Shown: positions 7,118 to 16,133, numbered from the stretch's first letter. The stretch is 64,000 bases of DNA from Streptomyces glomeratus (GCF_021462825.1 NZ_JAKEEB010000001.1:248001-312000), one strand, 5' to 3'. Program-made: numbers and translations. The notes: a model not told the origin generated them from the letters alone.

Positions 7118-7834
7118 GTGACCGGTACCAACCGTACGGGCGGGACCTCCCCCCGCCGTACGACGCAACAACCCGAGCAGGACCAGCGTGACCGGCGCGA
7201 CAAGGGCGAGTCGCTGATCGAGCGGCGCAAGGCGGCGACCCGGATGGAGATAGCGCGGGCCGCCGCGGGCCTGTTCATGCGGAACGGTCTGCGCGCCACC
7301 CGGGCCGAGGACATCGCCCGCGCCGCCGGCGTCGCCCCGCGCACCTTCTACCGCTACTTCGCGACCAAGGAGGAGGCGCTCGCACCGCTGTTCTCCGAGG
7401 GCGCCCACCGATGGGCGCGGGCGGTCCGTGAGGCCCCCGCCGGGCTGACCGTCGCCGAGGCCCTGCGCCACGCGGCGGTCCACACTCTGACCCCGGGCGT
7501 CGGCGTGTCAGCGACCTCCCTGGAATGGGTCCGCACCCTGCTGCGCCTCATCGACACCAATCCCGCGCTCACCAAGGTCTGGGCCGAGATCTGCCAGGCC
7601 GCCGAGCGGGAGCTGGCAGAGGTGCTGGCGGTGCGGGCGCGGGAAGATGACGAGGCGTCGGCGGCCGTCACCCCCGCACTCCGTTTCGCGGCAGCCATCG
7701 CAGGCGCCGCCGTCCGTGTGGCGGTGGAGACCTGGGCCGCGGGCGACCGCCCGGCCGACGGCCCCCACGGGCCCGCCGCTCTCGCCGTACGCAACCTCGA
7801 GGCCCTCGGGGAGTTCGCGTGGGGGACCGGCTGA
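7118..7834 (+). CDS. TetR family regulator next to hrdD (SCO3201-like)
   Basis: A 238-residue TetR regulator with a basic, disordered N-terminus of about 35 residues before the DNA-binding helices. The recognition region GVAPRTFYRYFATKEEALAP lies near residue 70. The C-terminal domain is helical and its ligand is unknown. By position directly downstream of hrdD it corresponds to S. coelicolor SCO3201, a TetR protein reported to repress antibiotic production when over-expressed; this link rests on synteny and recall. The GTG at 7118 is the only start that includes the full domain; no strong ribosome binding site precedes it. Confidence 0.85.
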   Translation: MTGTNRTGGTSPRRTTQQPEQDQRDRRDKGESLIERRKAATRMEIARAAAGLFMRNGLRATRAEDIARAAGVAPRTFYRYFATKEEALAPLFSEGAHRWARAVREAPAGLTVAEALRHAAVHTLTPGVGVSATSLEWVRTLLRLIDTNPALTKVWAEICQAAERELAEVLAVRAREDDEASAAVTPALRFAAAIAGAAVRVAVETWAAGDRPADGPHGPAALAVRNLEALGEFAWGTG

Positions 7835-7908
7835 CCGCCCTCCTTCTCGCGGCTTGTTCCCGCGGGCGTTCCGTGCTGTCGGGGACCGGCCGTCGCGCCT
7901 CGGTCGCC

Positions 7909-8883
7909 TCACATCGGCCCGGTGTCCGCCGCTCGGCTCAGCCGTGCCCCCAATTCCCGGGCGCGGGCGACCAGTTCGGGCGGCCGGTGGACGGTGAACG
8001 CGCAGTCCACCATGGCCAGTCGCACCGCCAGCCAGTCCACCGAGTCGCTCGCCGTGCCACGCAGCCGGCAGCTGCGGTCGTCGAGGGGCTCGGGGGCGTC
8101 GAACCAGCGGGGCAGGCGCGCCGCCACGACGTCCGCGGGCGCGGCGAAGGTCGCCTCGAACTCGTAGGTCTCCTGGTGCCGGTACATCGACTGCCGCAGA
8201 TACTCCGCCGCGCTCTGTGCCGGCAGCTCGCGCGGGGTGAACCGCGCGCCCGTCGCGAAGGGCGCGGTGACCCGGTCGATCCGGAACGTACGCCAGTCGT
8301 CGCGTCCGAGGTCGTAGGCGACGAGGTACCAGCGGCGTCCCGTCGACACCAGCCGGTACGGCTCGGTCAGGCGCCGTGACTCCGTGCCGTCCTTGGCGCG
8401 GTACGCGAACCGCAGCCGCTCCCGGCCCGCGATCGTCGAGGCCATCACGGTCAGCGTCTCCGGCGCGATACTCGCGCCGTCGCCGCTGGCCAGAGCGGTG
8501 GTGGCGGCCTGGAGCGTGGCGACGCGGTGACGCAGCCGTCCCGGCAGCACCTGCTCCAGCTTGGCCAGGGCCCGTACGGACGCCTCCTCCACGCCCTCGA
8601 CCGCGTGTCCGGCGCCCGCGCGCAGCCCGACGGCGATCGCCACGGCCTCCTCGTCGTCGAGCACCAGCGGTGGCATCGCCTTCCCGGCGACCAGCCGGTA
8701 CCCGCCGTCGGCCCCCTTGCTGGCCTGAACCGGGTAGCCCAGCTCGCGAAGCCGGTCGATGTCGCGCCGGATCGTGCGCCGCGACACCCCGAGCCGCTCG
8801 GCGAGCTCGCCGCCGGGCCACTCCCGGGGTGTCTGCAGCAGGGACAGCAGCTGGAGGAGCCGGGCCGGGGTGTCAGTCGTCAT
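7909..8883 (-). CDS. YafY-type regulator with HTH and WYL domains
   Basis: A 325-residue regulator. Residues 1-60 form an HTH_11-type winged helix (LAERLGVSRRTIRRDIDRLR). A WYL domain spans about 130-215, with LRFAYRAKDGTESRRLTEPY and GRRWYLVAYDLGRDDWRTFR. A C-terminal WCX-like extension follows. WYL proteins bind nucleic acid or small ligands and often control stress or defence genes. The ATG at 8883 is chosen as the start of the conserved part; an ATG seven codons upstream is possible, and neither has a clear Shine-Dalgarno. It is transcribed divergently from a DHA2 exporter over only 61 bp, so it is the likely regulator of that exporter. Confidence 0.87.
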   Translation of the reverse strand: MTTDTPARLLQLLSLLQTPREWPGGELAERLGVSRRTIRRDIDRLRELGYPVQASKGADGGYRLVAGKAMPPLVLDDEEAVAIAVGLRAGAGHAVEGVEEASVRALAKLEQVLPGRLRHRVATLQAATTALASGDGASIAPETLTVMASTIAGRERLRFAYRAKDGTESRRLTEPYRLVSTGRRWYLVAYDLGRDDWRTFRIDRVTAPFATGARFTPRELPAQSAAEYLRQSMYRHQETYEFEATFAAPADVVAARLPRWFDAPEPLDDRSCRLRGTASDSVDWLAVRLAMVDCAFTVHRPPELVARARELGARLSRAADTGPM

Positions 8884-8944
8884 GAGACGAGGATGCCCGA
8901 GCATTAGGACATGGACTGACCTATTCGGGCCCTACCTTCGGAGC

Positions 8945-10474
8945 ATGACCTCCACCGACAGCACCCCCAGTACCGGCGTGGCCGGCGCCCAACCGGCCGG
9001 CACGAGCGACCGCCGCCGCTGGTTCGCGCTCGCGATCGTGATGACCGCGGCCTTCATGGACCTGGTCGACGTCACGATCGTCAACATCGCCATCCCCTCC
9101 ATCCAGCGGGATGCGGGCGCCTCCTTCAGCCAGATCCAGTGGATCACCGCGGGATATGCGCTCGCCTTCGCAGCCGGGCTCATCACCGGCGGCCGGCTCG
9201 GCGACATCCACGGCCGCAAGCGCCTCTTTCTGATCGGCGTCGGCGGCTTCACGCTCGCATCGGCCCTGTGCGGCTTCGCGGCCGACCCGGAGATGCTCGT
9301 CGCCTCGCGGATCCTTCAGGGCGCGATGGCGGCGATGATGGTGCCGCAGGTGCTGTCGATCGTGCACGCCACCTTCCCGGCGCACGAGCGGGGCAAGGTC
9401 TTCGGGCTCTTCGGCGCCGTCGTCGGGCTGGGAGCCGTCTCCGGGCCGCTGCTCGGCGCGCTGCTGACGGAGTGGAACCTGTTCGGTCTTGAGTGGCGCC
9501 CCATCTTCCTGATCAACCTGCCGGTCGGCGTCGGGGCGTACCTGCTCGGCCGGCGGTTCATCACGGAGTCGAAGGCCCCGCGGGCACTGCGCCTCGACCT
9601 CGTCGGGGTGGCCCTGGTCACGCTCGGTCTGCTGATGCTGCTCTACCCGCTCACACGCGGCCGGGAGCTGGGCTGGCCGCTGTGGGGGTATGCGTCGATG
9701 GCGGGTGCGCTGGTCGTGTTCGGGCTGCTGGTGGCGTACGAGCGGCGCAAGGCCGCCCGCGACGGCTCCCCCCTCGTCGAACTGTCGCTGTTCCGGGTGA
9801 AGAGCTTCGCCGCGGGTATAGCGGTGCAGACGGTGTTCGGGATCGGCCTCGGTGTCTTCTTCCTGGTCTGGACGCTGTACATGCAGGTGGGGCTGGGCTG
9901 GAGCGCCCTGCGGGCCGGGCTGACGGGCGTGCCGTTCTCGCTCGCGGTGTCCACGGCGGCCGGGATGTCGGTGCAGAAGCTGGTCCCGCGCTTCGGCCGC
10001 AAGGTGCTCCAGGCGGGCGCGCTGGTGATGGCGGCGGGTGTGCTCCTCTACATCGCCGAGGCCCATCGCTACGGGTTGTCCATAGCCTCCTGGCAGATGG
10101 CGCTGCCGCTGGTGGTCATGGGCGCGGGCATGGGGCTGATCGTCGCGCCGCTGACGGACGCCGTCCTCTCGGAGGTGCCGCGGGAGCATTCCGGTTCGGC
10201 GTCGGGGCTGATCAACACGGTGCAGCAGATGGGCAACGCGCTGGGCCTCGGGCTGGTGTCGGTGGTGTTCTTCGGCGAGATCGACGACCGGCTCGCCCCC
10301 GCCGAGGTGGGTCCGGCCTTCGCGCGCGCCTTCCAGCACGCGCTGGGCTGGGTCGTGGCGGTGATGGTGGTGATCTTCCTGCTGATGTTCGCGCTGCCGA
10401 AGCGGCCGGCGCAGCACGTCGAGGGTGCACAGACGGAGCCGGAGGCCGTGGAGGAGCGAGTGTTCGTCTCCTGA
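8945..10474 (+). CDS. MFS drug exporter, DHA2 (EmrB/QacA) family
   Basis: A 509-residue, 14-segment drug:H+ antiporter of the cytoplasmic membrane. TAAFMDLVDVTIVNIAIP is the first-segment family motif and GGRLGDIHGRKRLFLIG is the motif A loop. It resembles the DHA2 protein at 1951-3492 in plan but is clearly a different paralogue. The ATG at 8945 has CGGAG just upstream. It faces the WYL regulator across a 61-bp shared promoter region, which suggests regulation by that protein. The exported compound is unknown. A strong hairpin at 10489-10532 ends the unit before fruR. Confidence 0.88.
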   Translation: MTSTDSTPSTGVAGAQPAGTSDRRRWFALAIVMTAAFMDLVDVTIVNIAIPSIQRDAGASFSQIQWITAGYALAFAAGLITGGRLGDIHGRKRLFLIGVGGFTLASALCGFAADPEMLVASRILQGAMAAMMVPQVLSIVHATFPAHERGKVFGLFGAVVGLGAVSGPLLGALLTEWNLFGLEWRPIFLINLPVGVGAYLLGRRFITESKAPRALRLDLVGVALVTLGLLMLLYPLTRGRELGWPLWGYASMAGALVVFGLLVAYERRKAARDGSPLVELSLFRVKSFAAGIAVQTVFGIGLGVFFLVWTLYMQVGLGWSALRAGLTGVPFSLAVSTAAGMSVQKLVPRFGRKVLQAGALVMAAGVLLYIAEAHRYGLSIASWQMALPLVVMGAGMGLIVAPLTDAVLSEVPREHSGSASGLINTVQQMGNALGLGLVSVVFFGEIDDRLAPAEVGPAFARAFQHALGWVVAVMVVIFLLMFALPKRPAQHVEGAQTEPEAVEERVFVS

Positions 10475-10488
10475 GTGTGCTGTGCCGC

Positions 10489-10532
10489 CGGCGCCCGGAG
10501 GGTCGCGTTCTTTGCGAACCCGCCGGGCGCCG
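10489..10532 (+). terminator. Long hairpin between exporter and fruR
   Basis: A 15-base left arm (10489-10503) pairs with 10518-10532 with one mismatch, and an inner TCGC/GCGA pairing closes the loop GTTCTTT. It follows the exporter stop by 14 nt. Confidence 0.8.
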
Positions 10533-10600
10533 CCGTCTACGGGGCGCGGCGCATGGAGTCCGCGCCACCCCGCGCATGCCCGTTTGCGTCCGCCTCTGTG

Positions 10601-10663
10601 CCCGAACCTGTTTACTTTTCGGCAAAGCGGCCGTAGCCTCCGCAGTGAAACCACACGTTCGGG
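10601..10663 (+). promoter_or_regulatory. Promoter of the fructose operon with flanking inverted repeat
   Basis: A -35 box TTTACT (10611-10616) and a -10 box TAGCCT (10634-10639) are 17 nt apart. CCCGAACCTGT (10601-10611) and the inverted ACACGTTCGGG (10653-10663) bracket the promoter, differing at a single base. This is a plausible site for autoregulation by the DeoR-type FruR. Confidence 0.55.
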
Positions 10664-10685
10664 CATCGGTCGGAGGCGAACGGAC

Positions 10686-11447
10686 ATGTACGCGCCGGAG
10701 CGGCAGCAGGAGATCCTTCGGCTCGCCCGTGAGGGCGGCCGGGTGGATGTGGTGTCGCTGGCCGAGGAGTTCCAGGTCACCGCGGAAACGATCCGCCGCG
10801 ATCTGAAGGCTCTGGACCGGGCAGGTCTGGTGCGCCGGGTGCACGGCGGTGCCATACCCGCCGGCCGCCTGGACTTCGAGCCGGATCTCGCCGAGCGGGA
10901 GTCCACCGCGGCCGACGAGAAGGACCGGATCGCCAAGGCTGCGGTCGCCGAACTGCCCGGCGGCGGCACGGTGATCCTCGACGCCGGCTCGACCGTCGCC
11001 CGGCTGGCCGGGGACCTCCCCCTGGAGGCCGCCCTCACCGTCGTCACCCACAGCCTGCCCACGGCGGCCCGGCTCGCGGACCATCCCGGCATCCAGCTTC
11101 ATCTGGTCGGGGGGCGCGTGCGGCACCGTACGCGCGCCGCCGTGGACGCCTGGGCGCTGCGCGCGTACGGCGAGATCCGCGCCGATGTCGTGTTCATCGC
11201 CGCCAACGGCTTCTCCGCCGACCACGGACTGACCACGCCCGACCTCGCCGAGGCCGCCGTCAAGCGCGCCGCGATCCGTGCCGCACGCAGGGTGGTGCTG
11301 CTCGCCGACTCCTCCAAGCACGGCCAGGAGCACTTCGCCCGCTTCGGCGACCTCGGTGACGTGGACCTGCTGATCACCGACACGGGGCTGAGCCCCGAGG
11401 ACGCCCTGGCGATCGAACGCGGCGGCACGGAAGTAGTGCGCGCATGA
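10686..11447 (+). CDS. fruR: DeoR family repressor of the fructose operon, FruR
   Basis: A 253-residue DeoR-family regulator. The N-terminal winged helix is at residues 5-58 (VVSLAEEFQVTAETIRRDLK, then RVHGGA), and the C-terminal DeoRC sugar-phosphate sensor domain at about 75-235 contains LDAGSTV and the conserved LADSSKHG. It should sense fructose 1-phosphate or a related phosphosugar and control fruR-fruK-fruA. The ATG at 10686 follows GGAGG at 9 nt. Its stop overlaps the fruK start (ATGA), so the two are translationally coupled. S. coelicolor has the same fruRKA order. Confidence 0.92.
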   Translation: MYAPERQQEILRLAREGGRVDVVSLAEEFQVTAETIRRDLKALDRAGLVRRVHGGAIPAGRLDFEPDLAERESTAADEKDRIAKAAVAELPGGGTVILDAGSTVARLAGDLPLEAALTVVTHSLPTAARLADHPGIQLHLVGGRVRHRTRAAVDAWALRAYGEIRADVVFIAANGFSADHGLTTPDLAEAAVKRAAIRAARRVVLLADSSKHGQEHFARFGDLGDVDLLITDTGLSPEDALAIERGGTEVVRA

Positions 11448-12397
11448 TTCTCACCGTCACCCCGAACCCCTCCCTCGACCGCACGTACGAGGTCCCGTGC
11501 CTCGACCGCGGCGAGGTCATCCGGGCCACCGGCGAACGCATGGACCCGGGCGGCAAGGGCGTGAACGTCTCGCGCGCGGTCGCCGCCGCCGGACAGCGCA
11601 CGGTCGCCGTGCTCCCGCTGGGCGGGGCGCCGGGGGCGCTCGTCGCCGAGTTGCTCCACGGCCAGGGCATCGACGTGGCGCCGGTACCGATCGCCGGAGC
11701 CACCCGCTCCAACATCTCGGTCGCCGAACCCGACGGCATCCTCACCAAGATCAACGCGCCCGGTCCCGAACTTTCCCCCGCCGAGGCGGAACTGCTCCTG
11801 GAGACGGTCCGCGAGCAGTACCGCGCGGCCGACCCCACCTGGATCACCTGCTGCGGCAGCCTTCCGCGCGGCCTTGCCCCCTCCTGGTACGCCGACCTGG
11901 TCGCCCGCGCCCACGCCGCGGGTGCCAGGATCGCGCTCGACACCTCGGGGCCCGCGCTCCTGGAGGCGCTGCGCGAGCGACCGGACGTGGTGAAGCCGAA
12001 CGCCGAGGAACTCGCGGCGGCCGTCGGGCGGCCCCTCGTCACCGTCGGCGATGCGGTCAAGGCGGCCGAGGAACTGCGCGGGATGGGTGCGGGTGCCGTG
12101 CTCGCGAGCCTCGGCGCGGACGGGCAACTGCTCGTGTCCGACACGGGAGTGTGGTTCGGCAGCGCGCGCGTCGACGCCGTGCGCAGCAACGTCGGCGCCG
12201 GCGACTCCTCCCTCGCAGGCTTTCTGATCGCGGGCGGTGCCGGATCCGAGGCCCTGGCCTCGGCCGTCGCCCACGGAGCCGCGGCGGTCCAGCTGCCCGG
12301 CAGCGTGATGCCGACCCCGGGCGACCTGGACCCGTCCGCCGTCACGGTCACGTCGGTGGTGCCCGTGGACCGCCTGCTGACGGAGCCGGTGTCATGA
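11444..12397 (+). CDS. fruK: 1-phosphofructokinase FruK
   Basis: A 317-residue PfkB-family sugar kinase. It converts fructose 1-phosphate, delivered by the FruA PTS permease, to fructose 1,6-bisphosphate. Visible signatures are the N-terminal VTPNPSLDRTYEV, the first PfkB motif PGGKGVNVSRA near residue 36, and the second motif NVGAGDSSLAGF near residue 250, whose aspartate is the catalytic base. Length is normal for the family. It starts inside the fruR stop codon (4-nt overlap), and fruA follows after 196 bp. Confidence 0.94.
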   Translation: MILTVTPNPSLDRTYEVPCLDRGEVIRATGERMDPGGKGVNVSRAVAAAGQRTVAVLPLGGAPGALVAELLHGQGIDVAPVPIAGATRSNISVAEPDGILTKINAPGPELSPAEAELLLETVREQYRAADPTWITCCGSLPRGLAPSWYADLVARAHAAGARIALDTSGPALLEALRERPDVVKPNAEELAAAVGRPLVTVGDAVKAAEELRGMGAGAVLASLGADGQLLVSDTGVWFGSARVDAVRSNVGAGDSSLAGFLIAGGAGSEALASAVAHGAAAVQLPGSVMPTPGDLDPSAVTVTSVVPVDRLLTEPVS

Positions 12398-12593
12398 GCG
12401 CGCGCCGTGCCTCCCCGCGACCGCGGCGGCACCCTTGTGCTCCCGCCCCAGACCGGGGGAGGCGGGGTTCCCCCGGCCCCGCTTCCCCCCTCCTCCCCGT
12501 AGCACCCACCTTCCTTCCGTACACCCCCTGCACTTCCGTCCCCACCAGCGCCCGTCCCACCCACCGGGCGATACGCGTGCGAAGGAGCCCGCG

Positions 12594-14675
12594 ATGAGCG
12601 AGATGATCACCGCGGACCTGGTCGATCTCGACCTGTCCGCCGACACCAAGGAGGCGGCGGCACACGCCCTCGCCGAGCGGATGGTGGCCCAGGGCCGGGT
12701 GACCGACCTTGAGGGCTTCCTCGCCGACGTCGCGGCCCGCGAGGCGCAGATGCCCACCGGTCTCGACGGCGGCATCGGCATCCCGCACTGCCGTAGTGAG
12801 CACGTCACCGAGCCGGCGCTCGCCTTCGGACGCAGCGCACGGGGCATCGACTTCGGCGCCGCGGACGGACCGGCCGACCTGATCTTCCTGATCGCCGCCC
12901 CGGCGGGTGCGGACGACGCGCACCTGACGATCCTTTCGTCTCTCGCCCGCCGGCTGATGAACGCCGAGTTCACCTCCGCGCTGCGGTCCGTGGACGACGC
13001 GGCGACGGCCGCCGCGCTCATCCGGGGGGACGAAACCCCGGCCACGGGCGAGGGTTTCGAAGGTTCCCAGGACCCCGCGGCGGCGGCCGGCTCTGCGGCT
13101 TCCGCCGGCGTCGCCGCGGACAGCACGGCCCCGGTACCGGGCCCGCGCGTCGAGGATTCTGCCGCCCCGGCCGGGCGGCCGTTCCGTATCGTCGCCGTCA
13201 CCTCATGCCCCACCGGCATCGCGCACACCTATATGGCCGCCGAATCGCTGGAGAACGCGGGCCGCGAGGCGGGCATCGAGATCGTCGTCGAGACACAGGG
13301 CTCGGCCGGCTTCACTCGGCTCGACCCGGCCGTCATCGAGGCGGCGGACGGCGTGATCTTCGCCCATGACGTGCCCGTACGGGACAAGGACCGCTTCGCC
13401 GGCAAGCCGACCGTCGACGTCGGCGTGAAGGCGGGCATCAACCGGCCCGCCGAGCTGATCGCAGAGGTGCGCGACAAGGCCGCGCGCGGTGAGGTGACCG
13501 CGGCCCCGGCTCCGGGGACCCCGGTCGAGCGCGCCGGCGACTCCGGTGAGGGCTACGGCACCAGGCTGCGCAAGTGGCTGATGTCCGGTGTGAGCTACAT
13601 GGTTCCGTTCGTCGCCGCGGGCGGCCTGCTGATCGCCCTCGGCTTCGCGATCGGCGGCTACAAGATCAACAAGGCGCCGTCGGTCATGGACCACTTCGTG
13701 TGGACCCAGGCGGACAGCTGGGCCGCGCTGCTCTTCCAGATCGGCGTGGTGTCCTTCGGTTTCCTCGTCCCGGTCCTGGCCGGGTACATCGCCTACGGCA
13801 TGGCGGACCGGCCCGGTCTCGTCCCCGGCTTCGTCGGCGGCTCGATCGCCCTCACCATCAACGCGGGCTTCCTCGGCGGTCTGGTCGCCGGTCTTCTGGC
13901 CGGCGGTGTGGTCATGGCCATCCAGAAGGTCCACATCCCGGCGGCACTGCGCGGCATCATGCCGGTGGTCGTGATACCGCTGATCTCCTCGGCGTTCGTC
14001 GGATTCCTGATGTTCGTCGTGGTCGGAAAGCCCATCGCCTCCGCGCAGAAGGGCCTGACCGACTGGCTGAACGGCCTTACGGGCACCAACGCCGTCCTGC
14101 TCGGCGCGCTGCTCGGGCTGATGATGTGCTTCGACCTCGGCGGCCCCGTCAACAAGGTCGCGTACACCTTCGCCACGGCCGGTATCGCGGTCTCCACCCC
14201 GAGCGACTCGGCGATGAAGATCATGGCCGCGGTGATGGCCGCCGGCATGGTGCCGCCGCTGGGGATGGCCCTGGCGACGACGGTCCGCGGCAAGCTCTTC
14301 ACGCACACCGAGCGGGAGAACGGCAAGGCCGCCTGGGTGCTGGGCGCCTCCTTCATCTCCGAGGGAGCGATCCCGTTCGCGGCGGCCGACCCGCTGCGGG
14401 TGATCCCCTCTTCGATGATCGGGGGCGCGCTCACCGGCGCTCTGTCCATGGCCTTCGGCGCCACCCTGCGCGCCCCCCACGGCGGCATCTTCGTGGTCCC
14501 GCTGATCGGCGACCCGCTCCTCTACCTGGTGGCGATCGCCGCCGGTGTGTGCGTGACCGCCGCCCTGGTGGTGGTCCTGAAGGGCATGCGCAAGCAGAGC
14601 CCGAAGGGCGCGGCCACGGACGCCGGCGCCGTCGTAGCGGCCGCGTCCGAGTCCCAGCAGCCGGTCGCCGCCTGA
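12594..14675 (+). CDS. fruA: Fructose-specific PTS permease EIIABC, FruA
   Basis: A 693-residue three-domain PTS enzyme II in the order IIA-IIB-IIC. IIA (1-145) holds the phospho-histidine H65 in GIGIPHCRSEH. An Ala/Gly-rich linker leads to IIB (about 195-295) with the phospho-cysteine C205 in VTSCPTGIAHTYMAAE. IIC (about 330-670) is the membrane channel, starting at LMSGVSYMVPFVAAGG. It imports fructose and delivers fructose 1-phosphate to FruK. The ATG at 12594 follows GAAGGAG. The 196-bp gap from fruK shows no terminator, so co-transcription is likely. A terminator hairpin follows at 14695-14739. Confidence 0.94.
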   Translation: MSEMITADLVDLDLSADTKEAAAHALAERMVAQGRVTDLEGFLADVAAREAQMPTGLDGGIGIPHCRSEHVTEPALAFGRSARGIDFGAADGPADLIFLIAAPAGADDAHLTILSSLARRLMNAEFTSALRSVDDAATAAALIRGDETPATGEGFEGSQDPAAAAGSAASAGVAADSTAPVPGPRVEDSAAPAGRPFRIVAVTSCPTGIAHTYMAAESLENAGREAGIEIVVETQGSAGFTRLDPAVIEAADGVIFAHDVPVRDKDRFAGKPTVDVGVKAGINRPAELIAEVRDKAARGEVTAAPAPGTPVERAGDSGEGYGTRLRKWLMSGVSYMVPFVAAGGLLIALGFAIGGYKINKAPSVMDHFVWTQADSWAALLFQIGVVSFGFLVPVLAGYIAYGMADRPGLVPGFVGGSIALTINAGFLGGLVAGLLAGGVVMAIQKVHIPAALRGIMPVVVIPLISSAFVGFLMFVVVGKPIASAQKGLTDWLNGLTGTNAVLLGALLGLMMCFDLGGPVNKVAYTFATAGIAVSTPSDSAMKIMAAVMAAGMVPPLGMALATTVRGKLFTHTERENGKAAWVLGASFISEGAIPFAAADPLRVIPSSMIGGALTGALSMAFGATLRAPHGGIFVVPLIGDPLLYLVAIAAGVCVTAALVVVLKGMRKQSPKGAATDAGAVVAAASESQQPVAA

Positions 14676-14694
14676 TCGGACACCGCATCACAAC

Positions 14695-14739
14695 GCGCGT
14701 CGGCCGCAACCCCGGTGAGGTGTTGCGGCCGACACGCGC
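14695..14739 (+). terminator. Hairpin after fruA
   Basis: TCGGCCGCAAC on the left (to 14710) pairs with GTTGCGGCCGA (14722-14732) around an 11-nt loop, extended by GCGCG/CGCGC across a small bulge. It ends the fru operon. Confidence 0.8.
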
Positions 14740-14790
14740 GCGGCAGCGCCGATTCGAGGGCGACGGCCTCACTGCTCGCCTCTGAGCCCG

Positions 14791-14849
14791 TTCGTCGTAC
14801 TTGATGTATTTGGTGTATGTGCGGCATTGTTTGCCGTATTCGTCGTACT
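14791..14849. repeat. Direct and inverted repeats upstream of a small membrane protein gene
   Basis: TTCGTCGTACT occurs exactly at 14791-14801 and 14839-14849. Between them lies the inverted repeat CGGCA-TTGTT-TGCCG (14822-14836) in a locally AT-richer stretch. It is probably part of the promoter region of the gene at 14917. Confidence 0.6.
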
Positions 14850-14916
14850 AGTCGTACCTGCGAGATGCGTCACGGTCCGGCGTTAAAGGCCCGGATCATG
14901 GTGTCTACTGGGGTTC

Positions 14917-15204
14917 ATGCCTGCGCATGTGTCGACGCTCCAGTTGTTGGGCGTGCCCGCCCTCGTCTTGGTGACCGCCGTCTGTATCGGCCGCGTGGGC
15001 CGCGCTCTGCGCCGCCACCGCTTCGAGGAGGCGGCCGGGCGGCACACCCGTTCCGGGGGCGCCGCCCGGCGGCACCGTGAGGTGCTCCGGGCCCTGCCTC
15101 AACAGTCGCAGTCGGGCCCCGACCTGGAAAGCGTCGAACTCACGCCCGCCGAACGGGACGCCTTTGCCGTGCTGATGCGGCAGTTCCGTCAGGGGCGCTC
15201 CTAG
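14917..15204 (+). CDS. Small single-span membrane protein, conserved in Streptomyces
   Basis: A 95-residue protein of unknown function. Residues 8-25 form one hydrophobic helix (LLGVPALVLVTAVCIG), followed by a strongly basic stretch rich in Arg and His and a short acidic/amphipathic C-terminus (LESVELTPAERDAFAVLMRQ). The topology is likely N-out, C-in by the positive-inside rule. The ATG at 14917 is the only start giving the hydrophobic helix; the ribosome binding site is weak. It lies between the fru operon terminator and a convergent DUF6227 gene. Confidence 0.65.
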   Translation: MPAHVSTLQLLGVPALVLVTAVCIGRVGRALRRHRFEEAAGRHTRSGGAARRHREVLRALPQQSQSGPDLESVELTPAERDAFAVLMRQFRQGRS

Positions 15205-15240
15205 CCCCCGTCGTCCGGGGCCCCGCCGCCTCGGGAGTCG

Positions 15241-15999
15241 TCAGCGGTGCCGGCCGGGCGCCGTGGCCCGGCGCTCCATCGCCTCCCGTGCCGCATCCTC
15301 CGTCGCGTACACCTCGCACATGTGCCGTCCGTCCGGCGTTGCCGTGTGCTCGACCTCCCACAGAGACAGCTCCCGGCCGTCACGCAGCAGGAAGGCGTGC
15401 TCATAGAGTGAGAAGCTCAGTCGCGCCCGGGTGGCCGGGCCCGGCCGTCCGAAGGTCTGAGTGATCTCGTGCGCGAATGCCGAGCCCAGCAGTAACGACT
15501 CCACATCCGCGCCCGGGCGGTCCGCGTTCTCCGCCCGGCGCAGCAGTCGGCGGGCGTGGTCCGCCGAGTCGTCGGGCCGGTACGCGTGGCGGGGTTCGGG
15601 CACGGGGGACAGCTGCACCGGCACGGGCAGCTCGAAGTCGGGGGTGTCCACAGGGAGCGGAAGCCGGGCTGTGGCGGCGCGCAGTTCCTCCTCGTCCACG
15701 TACACCTCGTGTTCCAGATGGCCGCCGGGTCCCGTGTTGTGGACGAGCTCCCACAGAGTGACCGCCGAGCCGTCCGCCATCAGCCATGTGTGCCGGTACG
15801 TCTCCCGGTGCAGGCCCGCGCTGTGGTGCGCCGAGTGCAGCGAACTGTCGTCGGCCAGCGCGCAGTCCAGCATCGCTATCGTCTCGTCGGGCAGCTCGAA
15901 GGAGTTCAGGGCGCGACCCAGAAGCCGCGCGAGGTGCTCCTCCGGAGACTCGGGCGACTCGGCTGGCTCGTACGCTGCCGTCTCGTACGGAACGCTCAA
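15241..15999 (-). CDS. DUF6227 family protein with two internal repeats
   Basis: A 252-residue soluble protein that I recognise as the Streptomyces DUF6227 family; its function is unknown. The sequence is an internal duplication. HTWLMADGSAVTLWELVHNT in the first half matches HAFLLRDGRELSLWEVEHTA in the second, each preceded by a helical ARLLGRAL or RRLLRRAE segment and followed by EVYVDEEEL or EVYATEDAA. Translation appears to start at TTG (15999) because GGGAG lies 5 nt upstream and no ATG or GTG is nearby. The tail is His/Arg-rich. Confidence 0.75.
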   Translation of the reverse strand: MSVPYETAAYEPAESPESPEEHLARLLGRALNSFELPDETIAMLDCALADDSSLHSAHHSAGLHRETYRHTWLMADGSAVTLWELVHNTGPGGHLEHEVYVDEEELRAATARLPLPVDTPDFELPVPVQLSPVPEPRHAYRPDDSADHARRLLRRAENADRPGADVESLLLGSAFAHEITQTFGRPGPATRARLSFSLYEHAFLLRDGRELSLWEVEHTATPDGRHMCEVYATEDAAREAMERRATAPGRHR

Positions 16000-16104
16000 G
16001 GGCTCTCCCGGCGTTGCTGCATGTCACCTTGTGGGTGCATACCGTAGCCCCTCGGTCGGACATCATGTCCGGGAACCGAGAAAACGTGCGGTGGGAAAAC
16101 GCGC

Positions 16105-16133
16105 GGGCCGCGCGGTTGGTTCCCGCGCGGCCC
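16105..16133 (-). terminator. Hairpin after the L,D-transpeptidase gene
   Basis: GGGCCGCGCGG (16105-16115) pairs perfectly with CCGCGCGGCCC (16123-16133) around the loop TTGGTTC, 24 nt past the transpeptidase stop codon. Confidence 0.8.

Noticed and set aside
8921..11092. Long minus-strand frame opposite the second exporter and fruR
   Set aside because: Antisense shadow of high third-position GC; composition is Arg/Pro/Ser without any domain.
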